64,000 nt of DNA from Silurus meridionalis (taxonomy: Eukaryota; Chordata; Actinopteri; Siluriformes; Siluridae), in assembly GCF_014805685.1 (NCBI RefSeq), contig NC_060885.1, positions 16,724,632-16,788,631 on the forward strand, written 5' to 3'. Of this stretch, positions 19,870-33,389 are shown in pieces. Numbering within the stretch: the first letter of the stretch is position 1; the number at the start of each line of letters is the position of its first letter. The position numbers were made by a program, and so were the translations under genes. The notes beneath the pieces are model-generated. The model was not told where the DNA came from. It searched no databases and was given only the letters and a program-made list of their open reading frames with translations.

Positions 19870-22036
19870 AAATCTGAAACAGTGGAGACAAATCAGCAGA
19901 TATTTTGAGTGTGTTTGTAAAATCATTAAGTTTTATTAGCAAATTCATACAAAAAAAGAATTTAAATATCTTGACTCTGCTCCTTAACTGAACATTTAAT
20001 ATTTGTCTTAGTAACAGCTATAAGAAAACCTTTGTTTCTGTATCAACGTTTACACTCTACACAAAAATACTACACTCTTATTAACCAAAGGGTTAAATTA
20101 AATTAAAAGATGCACACCTACCTGTTTACCTAATAAGTTGGTTCTTAATATCAAACTTAGGAATATGTCATGATGTACAGATTATGTTTTCACAGCCATG
20201 AAACATCAGGTCAATTTAGTTAATGATTTCTTAATGAGCTAATGAGTTGTGTTGGATCAGAAAATAACACAACAATGTGTAGTGTATAGTGTCTCAAGAA
20301 CTGGAATTTGAAAGCAGATGCATAAGTGGGAAAACTTAGGAGAGACTGAATGCTTCCAGGTGACTAGCATTAGATGGGGCCTTGAAATAGGTGTCTTAAA
20401 ATAAGAGACTTTGGAGTGGAGATGGGTGGAGTGTGGGGGTGAATGTGGGCACCATGGTGATGCAACCATGTTGAATATGTGGCAAGATTCTTATGGTTTG
20501 TCTGAAGAAACTTGTTAAATCAGATGCTAACTGTGTCAAATTCCCCATGAAGCTATGGAGTATTAATCATTCTCTGTTAACCACTGACCTCATAAAAGAC
20601 CAAGTGTAATAAAAGATGGGGAGTCCAGTGAAGTCAAACATTACTAACTTTTTATTTTCTTTTCCATGGATGTTTTACTTAAACTCATTTTGTGCTCTCT
20701 AAGAGTGTACTTCTCTTGACTATCTTATAAGGCCTCATTGTGCATACCGGCAGGCTTATGGGACACATGGCTCCTCGTGTGTGTGTGTGTGTGTGTACGT
20801 GTGTGTGGGTGTGCTGTGTTCTCAGGATATGCTGCGCCTTTTCTGAGAGCTGCTCAGAGCAAATTGAGGCTCACCCAGCTGCTGAACGGCTCTTTCATAC
20901 AGCCCCTCTCCCCACCTACTCTTCAGCAAACAGACCTGCCTATTCACTCAGCAGCACCAAAAACCTGTGACACACACTGGCAGTCTGTGATGAAGACATT
21001 ACTACACATTCAATGAAATTACAGTTTATTTAAGTCAGTTTTAAATGAATGGTAAAGAGTAATGCTGACCTGAATAATGGGGGTTGAGAGAACATTCAGT
21101 TTACATTTACTCTTATGGCTTCAGGTACCTGTATAAAGAAGCCTTGTCTCCATTCCATTCACATCAGAGAAATCATAGATATAACTACTCATACAATTTA
21201 ACTCAATATAACCAAGGCTGAATGACCAGCCCTCTTCAAATTTCAGCACAAACAGATTATATACAGAAATATTAAACATAAGGATTCAAGCCATCCACTA
21301 AGTCCCTGCAGTTCAAACAAGAAACCTGTGTCCTGAAAAGCCTCAGTGTGTATTCTTTCCACAGATGTCTCACCAAACCTTAATTATGGATAAATATATG
21401 TAAATAAAATTATATCTATAAATTGCACTATTTAACCAATGGTTCTTATTTTACAAATAAAGTTTGTGTTCAAGCTTAAAATATCACTCTGCAAATACTT
21501 TTAGAAGTTTCTATGTAGAAACTTTCAACGGTGTTTCCCCTCTGTTTCTGTTATCTTAGATTAGATTATTTTGTATACATTCAAGGGTGCCAGTAGTTTT
21601 AAATTTGACTGCATGCTAAGGACAATACAACGGTAACTGTTTGTTGTATCACTTTGCAATGAAAAAAATCCAAGATAATTTGTTTGATTCAGATTTATTG
21701 CAAATCAGAACTTCAGAGGTCTAGATGCCACTGGTGAGACGATGCTGGCACTGTTGTTGCCTTGTCAATAGTCTTAACAAGAATAAGATTGACTCGCTCA
21801 GACCCCCCAACAGCCCCCATGTTGCACTTTGTTGTACAGCATGAAAATGTGGCCATCTGAAAGAGAGTTTTCTCGAGAATGTTATGTTAGGTGTGTCCTT
21901 ATTGAAGCATGTACAGAACAGCTGGGCTGTTAAAATGATAACCATAATGTCTTTCAAAGTCTTTTTTTTTTTTTTTTTACTATTTGCGAAATAGTACAAA
22001 GAGCCATTGTGCAATTTCTAAGCAATGCCTACAATC
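19870..22036. other. Intergenic, no gene seen
   Basis: AT-rich unique sequence with a short GT run at 20779-20797 and a T run at 21961-21979. The open frames at 20738-21016 are created by the GT run and have no known domain. Confidence 0.55.
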
Positions 22037-22038
22037 GA

Positions 22039-22052
22039 CCAGTAGAGGGCAG
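22039..22052 (+). promoter_or_regulatory. Candidate CTCF binding site
   Basis: CCAGTAGAGGGCAG fits the vertebrate CTCF core CCASYAGRKGGCRS at every position. It lies 3 kb beyond chst3, at the edge of the gene-free region. One perfect match to a degenerate motif is suggestive, not proof. Confidence 0.45.
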
Positions 22053-22234
22053 TGGCGTTCTTCCTGTCTGACTTTTAACCAAACAACTAAAGTTTTGGTT
22101 TTGTTCTTGTTTTCCAACTCAAGCACTCAAAAATCATGCTGAATTATAAATGACTAAGGCAAGAGGTTTTCTATACAACATCACTCATACAAAATAAATA
22201 AAATTACCATTGTAAGTAAGACTGCAGTTGAAAA

Positions 22235-22236
<2 letters not shown>

Positions 22237-22278
<42 letters not shown>
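22237..22278. repeat. (GT)n microsatellite
   Basis: About 21 GT units. Confidence 0.95.
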
Positions 22279-22279
<1 letters not shown>

Positions 22280-23335
22280 TGAGTGACAGAAGGAGAACCG
22301 TGACCACTTTCTAAGTAAATTTAAGGAGAATCCTTTCTTTAATAAGTGTTAGGCCCATCCCTAATCCACAGTTAAAAGCAGACACACAGAGCTGACTTGT
22401 CCTTCCACTCTTTTTGTGATTTTTGTTCCACTTTTTTATTAGAGTTATTACTTCCTGGTAACATCCTATATGCCTATGGCTAATGGTTTTTGGTAAACAA
22501 TTGCATGCGTGTGATCTTTGAGGAGTGACTTGGTATCAAAGGAAGTGGAGAGCAAGCAGGGGAGTGCTCCTGTGAATCAGCCAAAACCAGCCTTTGTCAA
22601 ATATTACCCCTCACATCTGAACTCACTGATACATAAATTACTTGCACTGTTGCTTTGAACTGTTTACAAGAGTGGCAAAAGTCTGTCTCTCTGAAGGTTT
22701 CTCGGTGACCTCATCCTCTTTTATATTTGAATACTATCAAAATCCACTGATACAATGACCTTCCTTTCAAATGACATTTCACTCCTGAATGATAAATCAG
22801 TAGGAAATGTTGTTTATAAATTAATGCCTCCTTAGAGATATTCATTTCTATATTTATAAATAGTTGAACATGTTAAAAGAAGATTAGTAATAAATAGAGA
22901 TTAGCTGGTGTGAATTGAATATTTTCAGAGGTTATAAGCAGAGAATTAGGTGGAAAGAAGCCCAGCCTTTAAAGCGCTGATGGGAGGCCATCCACTCCCA
23001 TCAGACCTCAGTGCTTTCCCAAGCTGCCACGCTCCACCTCCGAACCCTCCCACCACAGCACATCCGGGAGGACGACTCTTATGAATATTTCAAACACAGA
23101 TAAGAAACTGGGCACTGAGAGGTCAGTCATGCTTCAAATCAGGTCAGTATGCAGGTTCTGGCTACAATTAAAGCCTTTACTAGATATTTTTGCAATATAT
23201 GTATGTGTGCCACAATTTATGTGTACATTGTGTGTTTTGGCATTTAAAGAACATTACATGATGAACTAATCAATCTAAAATACATAACACATATGGACTT
23301 AATTAATGTGTAGCCTGATAATAGTTTAATTACAT
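22279..23335. other. Intergenic, no gene seen
   Basis: Mostly AT-rich. A more balanced, C-rich block at 22970-23080 (GGGAGGCCATCCACTCCCATC..) is possibly a conserved non-coding element. No exon was recognised. Confidence 0.45.
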
Positions 23336-23339
23336 TTCG

Positions 23340-24190
23340 ACTGCTGTCACAAACATAAGGTTGTCACTCCAAAAGTAGTACTAGCGTGACCCTGATATTT
23401 GTGGATATCAGTGAACACTTAGTTGTTAAAGTGTTAGAAGCAAAAAATTAAATGGGTGAGTGTCCTCTAAGTTGCAAAGTTGAGTCTCTATAAATCCTGT
23501 CTAGCATATCCCACGGATGCTTGATTGGACTGAGATCTAGGGAATTTGGAGGCCAAGTCAACACCTTGAACTCTTTGTCATGTTCCTCAAACAATCCCTG
23601 AACAATTTTGTCAGTGTGGCAGAGGGCATCATCCTGCTGTAAGAAGCCACTGCCATTAAAGATTACTGTTGCCATTAATGGGCTACTTGGTCTGCCACAA
23701 AAGGTTTAGGTAGGTGGTATGCATAAAAATAAAACACACTTAAATTTCAGTACCAGAACTTTGCCCAAAGCATCACAATGCATTTGCTGGTTTTCATTCT
23801 CCCCATAGTGCATACTGATGCCACCTTTCCTCAGGTAAGCAATGCACAAGTACATGGCCAGGCATATAATCTAAATGAAAATGTGATGTATTAGACCTTG
23901 CCACCTTCTCCCACTGCTCCATTGTTCAGTTCTGATGCTCACATGCCCATTGTGAATGCTGGACAGGGGGCAGTATGAACACCAGTCTGCATCTATGAAG
24001 CTCCATACATCTATCTGTAATGCACTATGTGTCATCTTTCTATAACGGCCAACATCAACTTTTTCAGCAATCTGTGCTACAGTACCTCTTTTGTGGGATT
24101 GTACCATAGAGGCTAGCCCTTACTCTCTATGCGCATCAGTCAATTTTGGGCATCCATGACTGTTATACTGTTGCATGTTAAATCCCACAT
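23340..24190 (-). mobile_element. Rearranged Tc1-like transposon remnant
   Basis: On the minus strand, 23448-23675 encodes ..DDALCHTDKIVQGLFEEHDK EFKVLTWPPNSLDLSPIKHP WDMLD.., the DDE-domain end of a Tc1-like transposase (usual PNSPDLNPIEHLWD). 23871-24107 holds KRGTVAQIAEKVDVGRYRK.. from its DNA-binding half. Frameshifts and stops lie between them, and the two frames are separated by decayed DDE sequence. The first about 120 bp (23340-23465, AGTGAACACTTAG.. GTGTTAGAAGCAAAAAA) read like the element's 5' end in the opposite, plus orientation. That suggests an inverted rearrangement or two insertions. Not active. Confidence 0.8.
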
Positions 24191-24481
24191 ATTTAATAAT
24201 AATCCATATTCACATGACCTTTTAATTAAAGGAGAGATGAAATCTGGCATCCCCATAGGAAAATGACATTTCTGATCCATTATGTTGTTCCACAGCAATG
24301 ACTACTTGTCTATCATCTGTTTCCTGAACTGTGGACCTTCCGTACTGAATTTATTTTTGTAATTTGAGAGGCCGTACATCTGCGTGCGTCTGAATAAGGC
24401 AGCACTTCACATAGACCCTATCACTTACACAAGCCTGCACCCACCATTGTACTGCAGACCAGCAGCTGCCATACACTCGTG

Positions 24482-24495
24482 CCCTCTAGAGAGGC
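24482..24495 (-). promoter_or_regulatory. Weak CTCF-like motif
   Basis: On the minus strand, TCTCTAGAGGGCAC matches the CTCF core YAGRKGGCRS but misses the first and third bases of the CCA part. It faces the candidate at 22039. Confidence 0.2.
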
Positions 24496-24725
24496 CTGCT
24501 TACACTCTTAATTCTTCCCACAATGGCTTTCACAAAAAAAATATGTATACATCTTTTTGCTTGACCTGCTACATATAAAGCATACCTGATATATATGCTT
24601 CCACATTTAAATCTTGCTTGGCCTTTTGGCATACAACAGGCACAGAGAGGTGTGCTTTTTGATCCATATGCCAAAACCTAAAATCTGCTGTGTACAAGTC
24701 ACATATTTTCCACTCTATCCTTTAT

Positions 24726-24745
24726 ATAATAATATTATTATTATT

Positions 24746-24781
<36 letters not shown>

Positions 24782-24880
24782 TATTATTATTATTATAATA
24801 ATTATAATAATAATAATAATAATAACAGTAATCGAATAAGAACAGTAGAAGAAGAATATTTGTATAATAATAGTAATGAT

Positions 24881-24915
<35 letters not shown>

Positions 24916-24936
24916 ATAGTAATAATATATATATAT
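24726..24936. repeat. Trinucleotide repeat cluster (TAA/ATT, TAG) and short TA run
   Basis: Alternating ATT and TAA arrays (24729-24825) form self-complementary blocks. A (TAG)n array follows at 24882-24916, then a short TA run. The open frames across it encode only Asn/Tyr/Ile runs and are artefacts. Confidence 0.93.
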
Positions 24937-24939
24937 AAA

Positions 24940-25080
24940 AAAGCAGAAAAGCATTTCAGAATGCACAACAAACCAAACCCCAAAGTGAATGTGCTACAAC
25001 AACTTTTGATAGGCAAGAACAGGAATCTGAGGCCATAGTTGGCTTTGGTTTACTAAATTTGGACAGTTGCACAATTTTTT
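24940..25080 (+). mobile_element. Tc1-like fragment (central part)
   Basis: AGCAGAAAAGCATTTCAGAAT GCACAACA.. and CAAGAACAGGAATCTGAGGC.. TTTGGACAGTTGCAC match, with decay, the middle of the same fish Tc1 family whose 5' part lies at 11605-11930. Confidence 0.6.
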
Positions 25081-25198
25081 TCTTTAAAACTGCTGCTCAC
25101 TGGATGTTTTTGTTTTGTTTTTCACATCTTTCTGTGTAAAGACTAGAGACTGTGTTGAGTGTGAAATTTTCAAGAGATCAGCAGTTTTTGAATTTAAA

Positions 25199-25327
<129 letters not shown>

Positions 25328-25526
25328 CACTTTTAACACATTTAAGTGTTTCAGGAACAGATAGGTCATCAACAGTTGCCTAAAGATAGCCAGGGACTCC
25401 TCTGTTCAGACATCTAGGGAATTTTATTCCACCACCTCAGTGACAGAACAGAGAAGAGCCCTGAAGTATACTTACCTTCTACTTACCAGAGAAGGTGGTA
25501 CCAGGTACCAGTGGAGCAGTGCTGGA

Positions 25527-25528
<2 letters not shown>

Positions 25529-25572
<44 letters not shown>
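25529..25572. repeat. (AT)n microsatellite
   Basis: About 22 AT units immediately left of a 73-bp unit with inverted ends. Confidence 0.95.
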
Positions 25573-26960
<1,388 letters not shown>

Positions 26961-26974
26961 ATACTGTATATGGT

Positions 26975-27100
26975 CACTTCCAACGAAAACCTCAACATCT
27001 TTAGCTCTGCTACCTCCAGCTCCACCTCCTGCCTTTTACTCAATGACACTGTCTCTAAACCATACAACATAGCAGGTCTCACCACAGTCTAATATATACG
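26975..27100 (-). mobile_element. Short RTE-like LINE fragment
   Basis: Read on the minus strand, CTGTGGTGAGACCTGCTATG TTGTATGG.. and GGAGGTGGAGCTGGAGGTAG CAGAG.. repeat the LINE end at 5545-5650. It is truncated on both sides and lies against the Tc1 element. Confidence 0.8.
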
Positions 27101-30100
27101 TACATATACATTCTATTTTTATTAGAAGTTTTAAAACTGTAATGGAAATAGTGTTTTGATGAGTACCTTAATGAAACCTGGTGATAAGAAGCAAAGACAG
27201 CAAAAGGTATTAAGTGTATACCAGAAACAGTTAGGATTAGTAAAGGAGCACCAATGATTGCCATAATGAATATTTAATATATACTGTGTTAAAAAGGAAA
27301 ATGCGTGAGCAAGATGAGTAGTCAGGAAAGAGTGCCAGCTAATTAGAAACAGTTTGTATACATTTGGGCAGTGTAAAAGGTGTCAAACTCACATCACCAC
27401 AGCCCACAGGCTTATATGGCCCATTAAGCCATTCAAAATTTATTAGGCTTCCTTCTGATAGTGTTGAAAGCTTCTGGTCAGATTAACAAAATTTGTTCAT
27501 GTATCCACCAAAATATTTTAAAGTATCGCCATAGGGTTTATACTTGTACACATGATCAATCAGTAAAAGCAGCTAGTTAGGCTCATACTCTGCAGGACAT
27601 TTACAGGCTATTACATAATTTTAACCAACAGTTATGTTATTAAGCATAGAAAAATGCTGATTAGATATCAGTTGAACAAGTGAGGACGTCCTTTTTTTTC
27701 CCAGGATCAGAATGTACCAGTGGATGTTCTCATTTGTGTCATACAGCTAGGTCAACACTTTGCTTCCATAAATAATACACTTTTTTTTCTAAATGTCTGA
27801 CATGTCATACTATCCCTAAGCTGGTTGTATCAGCCGACCTGTCAGTCACTCAGGTGGGAGTGCCATCTCAGGTTGCCTGAGCTATGATTAGTCATTTCAT
27901 GACTATTTGTTCTGCTTCTGCAATATTAATGCTCTCTGTAATAGATATATCATAACATTGTGTTTCGTTCCATGTGAATGTGTGAGGGGAATCCCACTCT
28001 GACCATCCTGAGAGAATGTCTATTACCTCAGTAAGAAAGCCCTTAAAATTTTAATTATTCAACTTCATGTATATTTAAACAGAATCAGTAGTAATAGGTG
28101 AAGCTCTTGTCTTGAATAGGTCAGCAAATGAAATGGTATGGATAGTCCAAGAAAATAAGTGCTTTGTACATCTTTGATAACAAAGTCTTCTCTTAAATAA
28201 TGTTCTACTGTGCACAAATTAAAACATAGTTTCAAATAAATTGTTTTGGTAACATTTATTGCAAAGTATTTGAGTGATTAAGTAGTTCTGCTTAATGTAC
28301 AATAAAGTTTAGTTATTTGGAATCATTTGAAAGTTCCTCATACATAGCAGTGGACCTTTTCTTTCTCGGTTGTATTTTATCTTTAGTGGCTTTGTTAAAA
28401 TATTGTTAGTATCACTGATAAGTAGAATCGTGTCATCCTTGTCTTCAATGTGCCAGTGGTAGTTCTTAAGCAGGCTTGTTTTCAAGGCCAAATTCCTCCC
28501 TAATTAGTTTGCACATAGAAATATAGTGATTAGCACTCCTGGGGAATTGATAATGGCAATACTAAAAGCTTATTCCTGCCAGAGCAAATATCTGTGTGTA
28601 ATTCAGAAAGTTTTTCTTGACACATTTAGAAAACAACCTCAGCCAAGGTTTCCATATGTAGTTTATTGAGACTTTAATTAACAAGGAAATACACTGGCAG
28701 GGTTACAGGGGTAATCTCATACAAGCAAAATAACCCTTCTAATTCTTTCACATGGGATTGCCTGGTTGAAATATTTCCCATTTTGCTACAATTATACATG
28801 TCAGATGCAGAATGTTTCCTAAAATAAGCTATGTTTTTGACCTTCAGGATTTACACCCACAGAAACACACAATATGTGCACCCCTTCCTCAAATATCATA
28901 AGCAGAAAAACCCATTTGTTCTCATCAATGAGACATAGGAGCCTGTGCTTAGACTGGCCCAAGAGCCAACTATTTCAGCACTTCCACTATTTATAGTGCC
29001 TCAGGTTAGACAGGACCAACCCAAACACGGTTTTCCTCTCCGTCTCTATATAAATGACATCCAATTGTATTCACTTCTGCACCTGAAATATCTGCATTTT
29101 AGTTTAGACAGACGAGGAGTCTGAGGTGTTTGCAAGGTTCTCTTAAGTGGATTTACCCAGTCAGCAGAGATATTTTTTTCACTGTGATCAATCACAATTC
29201 ACTGACACCAAGTCTGGCTATTGTTCTCCTCTTCTCAAGAGGAATCTTTCTATATATAATCTCTAAATATGAACACACATACAAATGCAAATTATAAGCT
29301 TGTACATATTATTTTAAAATATATGTATACATTTATTTAAAATTTTAATTAACCTATATTTGGAATTATGTATTGCTGTAATTTTTCTGTTGATTCTGGT
29401 AACAAATCTACTCACAAAACACTATAACATTTAGTGAGAGTGTTATGGCAACAAATATCTTACATGGCATCCTAGCTTTTCTTCTTGGTGAAGAGTATAG
29501 GCTTTCCCTGTCTACCACCCCCACATACACGTACACATTTACACCTTGAATATAGGTGTCCACTTTTCACGACATGATTGATGGCCGCACTTCAAGTGAA
29601 TAGTAGCCAGTCTGAACTTTCATTCTTAATGCCAGGGTCAACAGTGTATCTCTACTTCTCTACCTGCCACTTTAGCCCCGAGGAGACACCTAACCAGATT
29701 CCAGTCCCACTGCTTATAAACAGTGTAATCTCTCAGTTTCTGACACAGCAAATAAACACAGCACACAGTTAAAACCTAAGCAACTCAATATCCTACTTCC
29801 TTCCTTTGTGTGTAGCTGACAGGCATTAGCGCAGCTCAGCCGAAAGAGAAATAAAAAAGCCCACTTTACAGGTAACACGACAAAAGTGGCTGCTTTGTGG
29901 AGACATCACACAGGTTAAGTTCGCAGAGTCTCTGCAAAAGAAATGTAAGAAACATGCAAAAAAAAAAAAATCACACCTAAAGAATTTAAACTATTTTTAG
30001 CATGACTGTCACACTACTAGCAGTATTTACTCTGATATTGATCTGATTGATCTGAATATTGATATTGATCTGACAGTCAATTGTTTGTTTTTTTTATACC

Positions 30101-31326
30101 TGTTTTAATGGATGCATAAATAAATGCATCATTATTATAACAAACAAATACACCTAAATTAATAGGACAAAAAATATATACAAGAGAAATAGTAATGTAA
30201 TTAGTTACAAAATTTGCATGAATACATTTCCCTTAATAAACACATTATAAGCACCTAATAAACTCTAACAACAGTCAATAGTTTTATTATATGAAGATAC
30301 ACTGCAACCTCCTGATGGCAGTTTTTGCTGGAATATTAAAACAATAATGAATTATACAACCTTTTACCTCCATGGCTGAAATAATTAATTTTACACAACA
30401 CTTCAGACAAAATAAAATAAAAGATTGAACAACACTAACATTTGCCACATTGATTTTATGACTGGACCTATAAAATGTGCTGTTTTGAATCTTGTCACTG
30501 GAATACATATCGATCAGTTTATGTACATGCCATGAAGTTCCCAGGATACTGTGTGTTACAGCTTTTTGCTGAGTGGAGTAGTTTATGGGACAGGGGAAGT
30601 ACACTCTGACTCTTCTCCACACCCCTAAGGGGCAGCAGAAGACTGCGCAATGTGGTCTCTGCAGCCCACCATGCACTTTACACTAAAACCTTCTATTAAA
30701 ATCAGAATGTACTAATCATTCACCTGGTTTCTTTGCAGATTACATCAACACTATAAAAGTGTACACAAGGCTAATGTTTGGGATTGATTTAATGCCACAT
30801 GCTTAAGGACAACTGTTTACTATTTTTTTTTCTTATTCATGATAGAGTTTTTAAGATGGATGTAAAAATATATATAAAACTTATAATATGTCTATGTCAT
30901 AAGAGCAACAGTACAAACTATTCAGTACAACAGTACAAACTATATGAATATTCTCTGACTTTACTTTTAGATTTTGGTAATACATTGATATTTAAAAACT
31001 TTAGTCTGTGAGAGTTTATAATTGAACTCTGTATTTATTTAAAAGACAATAATATAAAAAATAAATACTGTGAATTTTTTTATTGTACAGATATAACAGT
31101 TTACACTGTATCAAAAGTCTTACAATAATAGTAATAATAATAGTAATACCACTAGTACCAATAATTCTAATAATATAGTCCAAATTATTATATATTTCCA
31201 AACAGATCATCATACAAACATTCACACATGCATGTACAATAAGAAACCGCTACATATCAACAGCAGAGACTTTTGCATTCCGTCAGCAAACGGAGTGAAT
31301 GAATAAGTGAAGGAGGACAGATAGGG

Positions 31327-31330
<4 letters not shown>
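27101..31330. other. Gene-free region, few elements
   Basis: AT-rich with no exons recognised. 27370-27480 (AAAGGTGTCAAACTCACATC.., GGCTTATATGGCCC) resembles the ends of fish hAT-type repeats. The stretches 28480-28760 and 29800-29950 have the low-repeat, balanced texture of conserved non-coding DNA. CCCCTAAGGGGCAG at 30622-30635 is a CTCF-like word with two mismatches. Confidence 0.45.

Positions 31331-31371
<41 letters not shown>
31331..31371. repeat. (GT)n microsatellite
   Basis: About 20 GT units. Confidence 0.95.
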
Positions 31372-31373
<2 letters not shown>

Positions 31374-31479
31374 CACTATACAAAGGCACAAAGACATGCT
31401 CTAGTTCAAGGCTATCGTATGAATTGTTGTTCATATAAAAAAATTGAATGAGTCAAATGTTTTGCGATAAGTGACAAAG

Positions 31480-31765
31480 CAGGCACTGCCTCGAATTCCA
31501 CTGTGGGATGCAACACAATTTAATAAAGAGACGAGGTCTTGAGAGAAAAAGTGTGATGTGAAGGTTAGCTGGAGGTCTCCCTCTAGATGAAAGTGGGAAC
31601 TCTCTCTCCCACTGCTGTCAGCACTTTTTAATGTGAACTTTGCGATTGATTGGCGGCTCTGGTCAGGTTTTCCCCAAACTTTCCCAGCCTGCATGGCAGC
31701 TACATCCTTCCACCCATCCAATACTCTTACTTTGCTAATGCTCCCCTCCAAATGGAGGCATTCAC
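31480..31765. other. CNE-like block with a chance 118-codon frame
   Basis: Balanced base composition and no repeats for about 285 bp in AT-rich surroundings. A minus-strand open frame (31787-31431) spans it, but its product has no domain, signal or family resemblance that I recognise, and no splice partners were found. I favour a non-coding element. Confidence 0.3.
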
Positions 31766-32874
31766 ACAAAATTTCACCACTACACAAAAAGTGGAATACT
31801 AAATTAATCTGAATGACAAATGCATCAAGAATTATTACACTCTAATTCAAATAGTACACTCTATTTAAATAAAAAAGCAATAAAAATATAATAATAAAAA
31901 AATACAATGAAGGGATTCCAACAAATGCCTATTTCAGAAGACAAAAACAACTCATAAAAACCAAAACTTAATCTTTATTAATTTTGGAACTGGTTATTCT
32001 CTGGACCTCATTTCATTATTAAAACTTCTAGAATTTGTTGAGTCCACATTTAGCTTCCACGTTATGAATTGAGTATAAGTTGCAACCTTTGTCTACACAG
32101 CAATATAAAAAAATGTCAGGACAAAAATTGAAAGACGCACATGCTCATTTCACATAAAGGTCAGAAATTCAATCACACTGCCCTAAAGTATTACACTAAT
32201 AAAGTATGAACAAGCAACTCTGTAGTTTCTGACTTAATAATGAATCCCTGATTTTTTCTGCAAACTTGTTATTGATTAAACCGCATACCTATCAGTGTGA
32301 AAAAGGACAATTTACTTCCTAATTTATTTTATATTTATTCAAGCATTTTGTTATTAAATTTATTTTGCTAATTAATGTATTCATTAATTGATTAATGTAT
32401 TGTTTTATTAGTAAAAACATGAGAAAAAATAAATGCTTAGATTTAATATTACATTTAAAAGCATTAAAAAATTTCGCAACTCAAACATTATCTAGACATA
32501 AAGTCTGGAAGGCAACGGTTTAGTTATTAAACTTTAGAAGCTTAAACTTTATTGCTAACTTTGCACAGACCTTCGAAGAAAACTTTTTCCACTAACCACA
32601 ACCTGAAGAATATTTTATTCAGTGTATTTGAAGTAGCTCCAAAGCATGAAACTTAAAATCTATTTAACAGTAAAACTGTATATTCGGCTGTCATAGCCGT
32701 TTCCAGTAAGTGTTTTAGTAGACTGAAATCGACAGGTGTAAATTAAATTCTACATAAATGGAAGTTTTAAATAGCATCAGGATAATGAAGAGCGAGACAA
32801 ATAATATGCAAACATAGTGGTGGCTGAGGCAAGAGTAAAAAAGAGGGAAAAAAAACAAGAACCCGAACTTGAGC
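31766..32874. other. AT-rich intergenic, nothing seen
   Basis: Low-complexity AT-rich DNA without recognisable exon or mobile element. Confidence 0.5.
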
Positions 32875-32950
32875 TGAAACAAACGGCCTCGTTAATGCGC
32901 TGTCACAGATTTCATTAGCCAGTCTGACCATGGTGGCGGCGCTATAAATC
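32875..32950. other. CNE-like block beside GA repeat
   Basis: CTCGTTAATGCGCTGTCACAG and ATTTCATTAGCCAGTCTG.. form a compact, non-repetitive block of 75 bp with an ATTA-type homeodomain core, unlike the flanks. Regulatory function is inferred from texture only. Confidence 0.3.
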
Positions 32951-32970
32951 AGAGAATGAGAAAGATAGAT

Positions 32971-32972
32971 AT

Positions 32973-33034
<62 letters not shown>

Positions 33035-33063
33035 AGAGAAAGAAAGAGAGAAAGAAAGAGAGA

Positions 33064-33101
<38 letters not shown>
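32971..33101. repeat. (GA)n microsatellite
   Basis: Long imperfect GA array with GAAA interruptions. The Ser/Leu-rich open frames across it are artefacts. Confidence 0.96.
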
Positions 33102-33104
<3 letters not shown>

Positions 33105-33324
33105 TGAAATGTTCTTTGTGAAGTCTTCGATAATGTGAATATGTTTGCACAAATATAAATACAAATGAAATACTGAAAGAAAAGAGTGCAGTTAGTTAGT
33201 ATGCTAATTTTTAAGGTTAAGGGTTCCAGTAGGTTCACCCTATTTTAGAGACAGCAAGTGTCCTACCTGCATGTATTTGTGCAGGAGTCTGTATGTGGAT
33301 CAGAAGATTTAAGAAAGCTTATGC

Positions 33325-33338
33325 GCACACACACACAC

Positions 33339-33388
<50 letters not shown>
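33325..33388. repeat. (CA)n microsatellite
   Basis: About 32 CA units with one CG interruption. Confidence 0.96.

Positions 33389-33389
<1 letters not shown>

Noticed and set aside
30287..30676. 129-codon minus-strand frame
   Set aside because: No domain or family resemblance and no supporting exon nearby; length is within what chance gives in 64 kb.
32767..33238. Ser/Leu-rich frames
   Set aside because: Translation of the GA/CT microsatellite.
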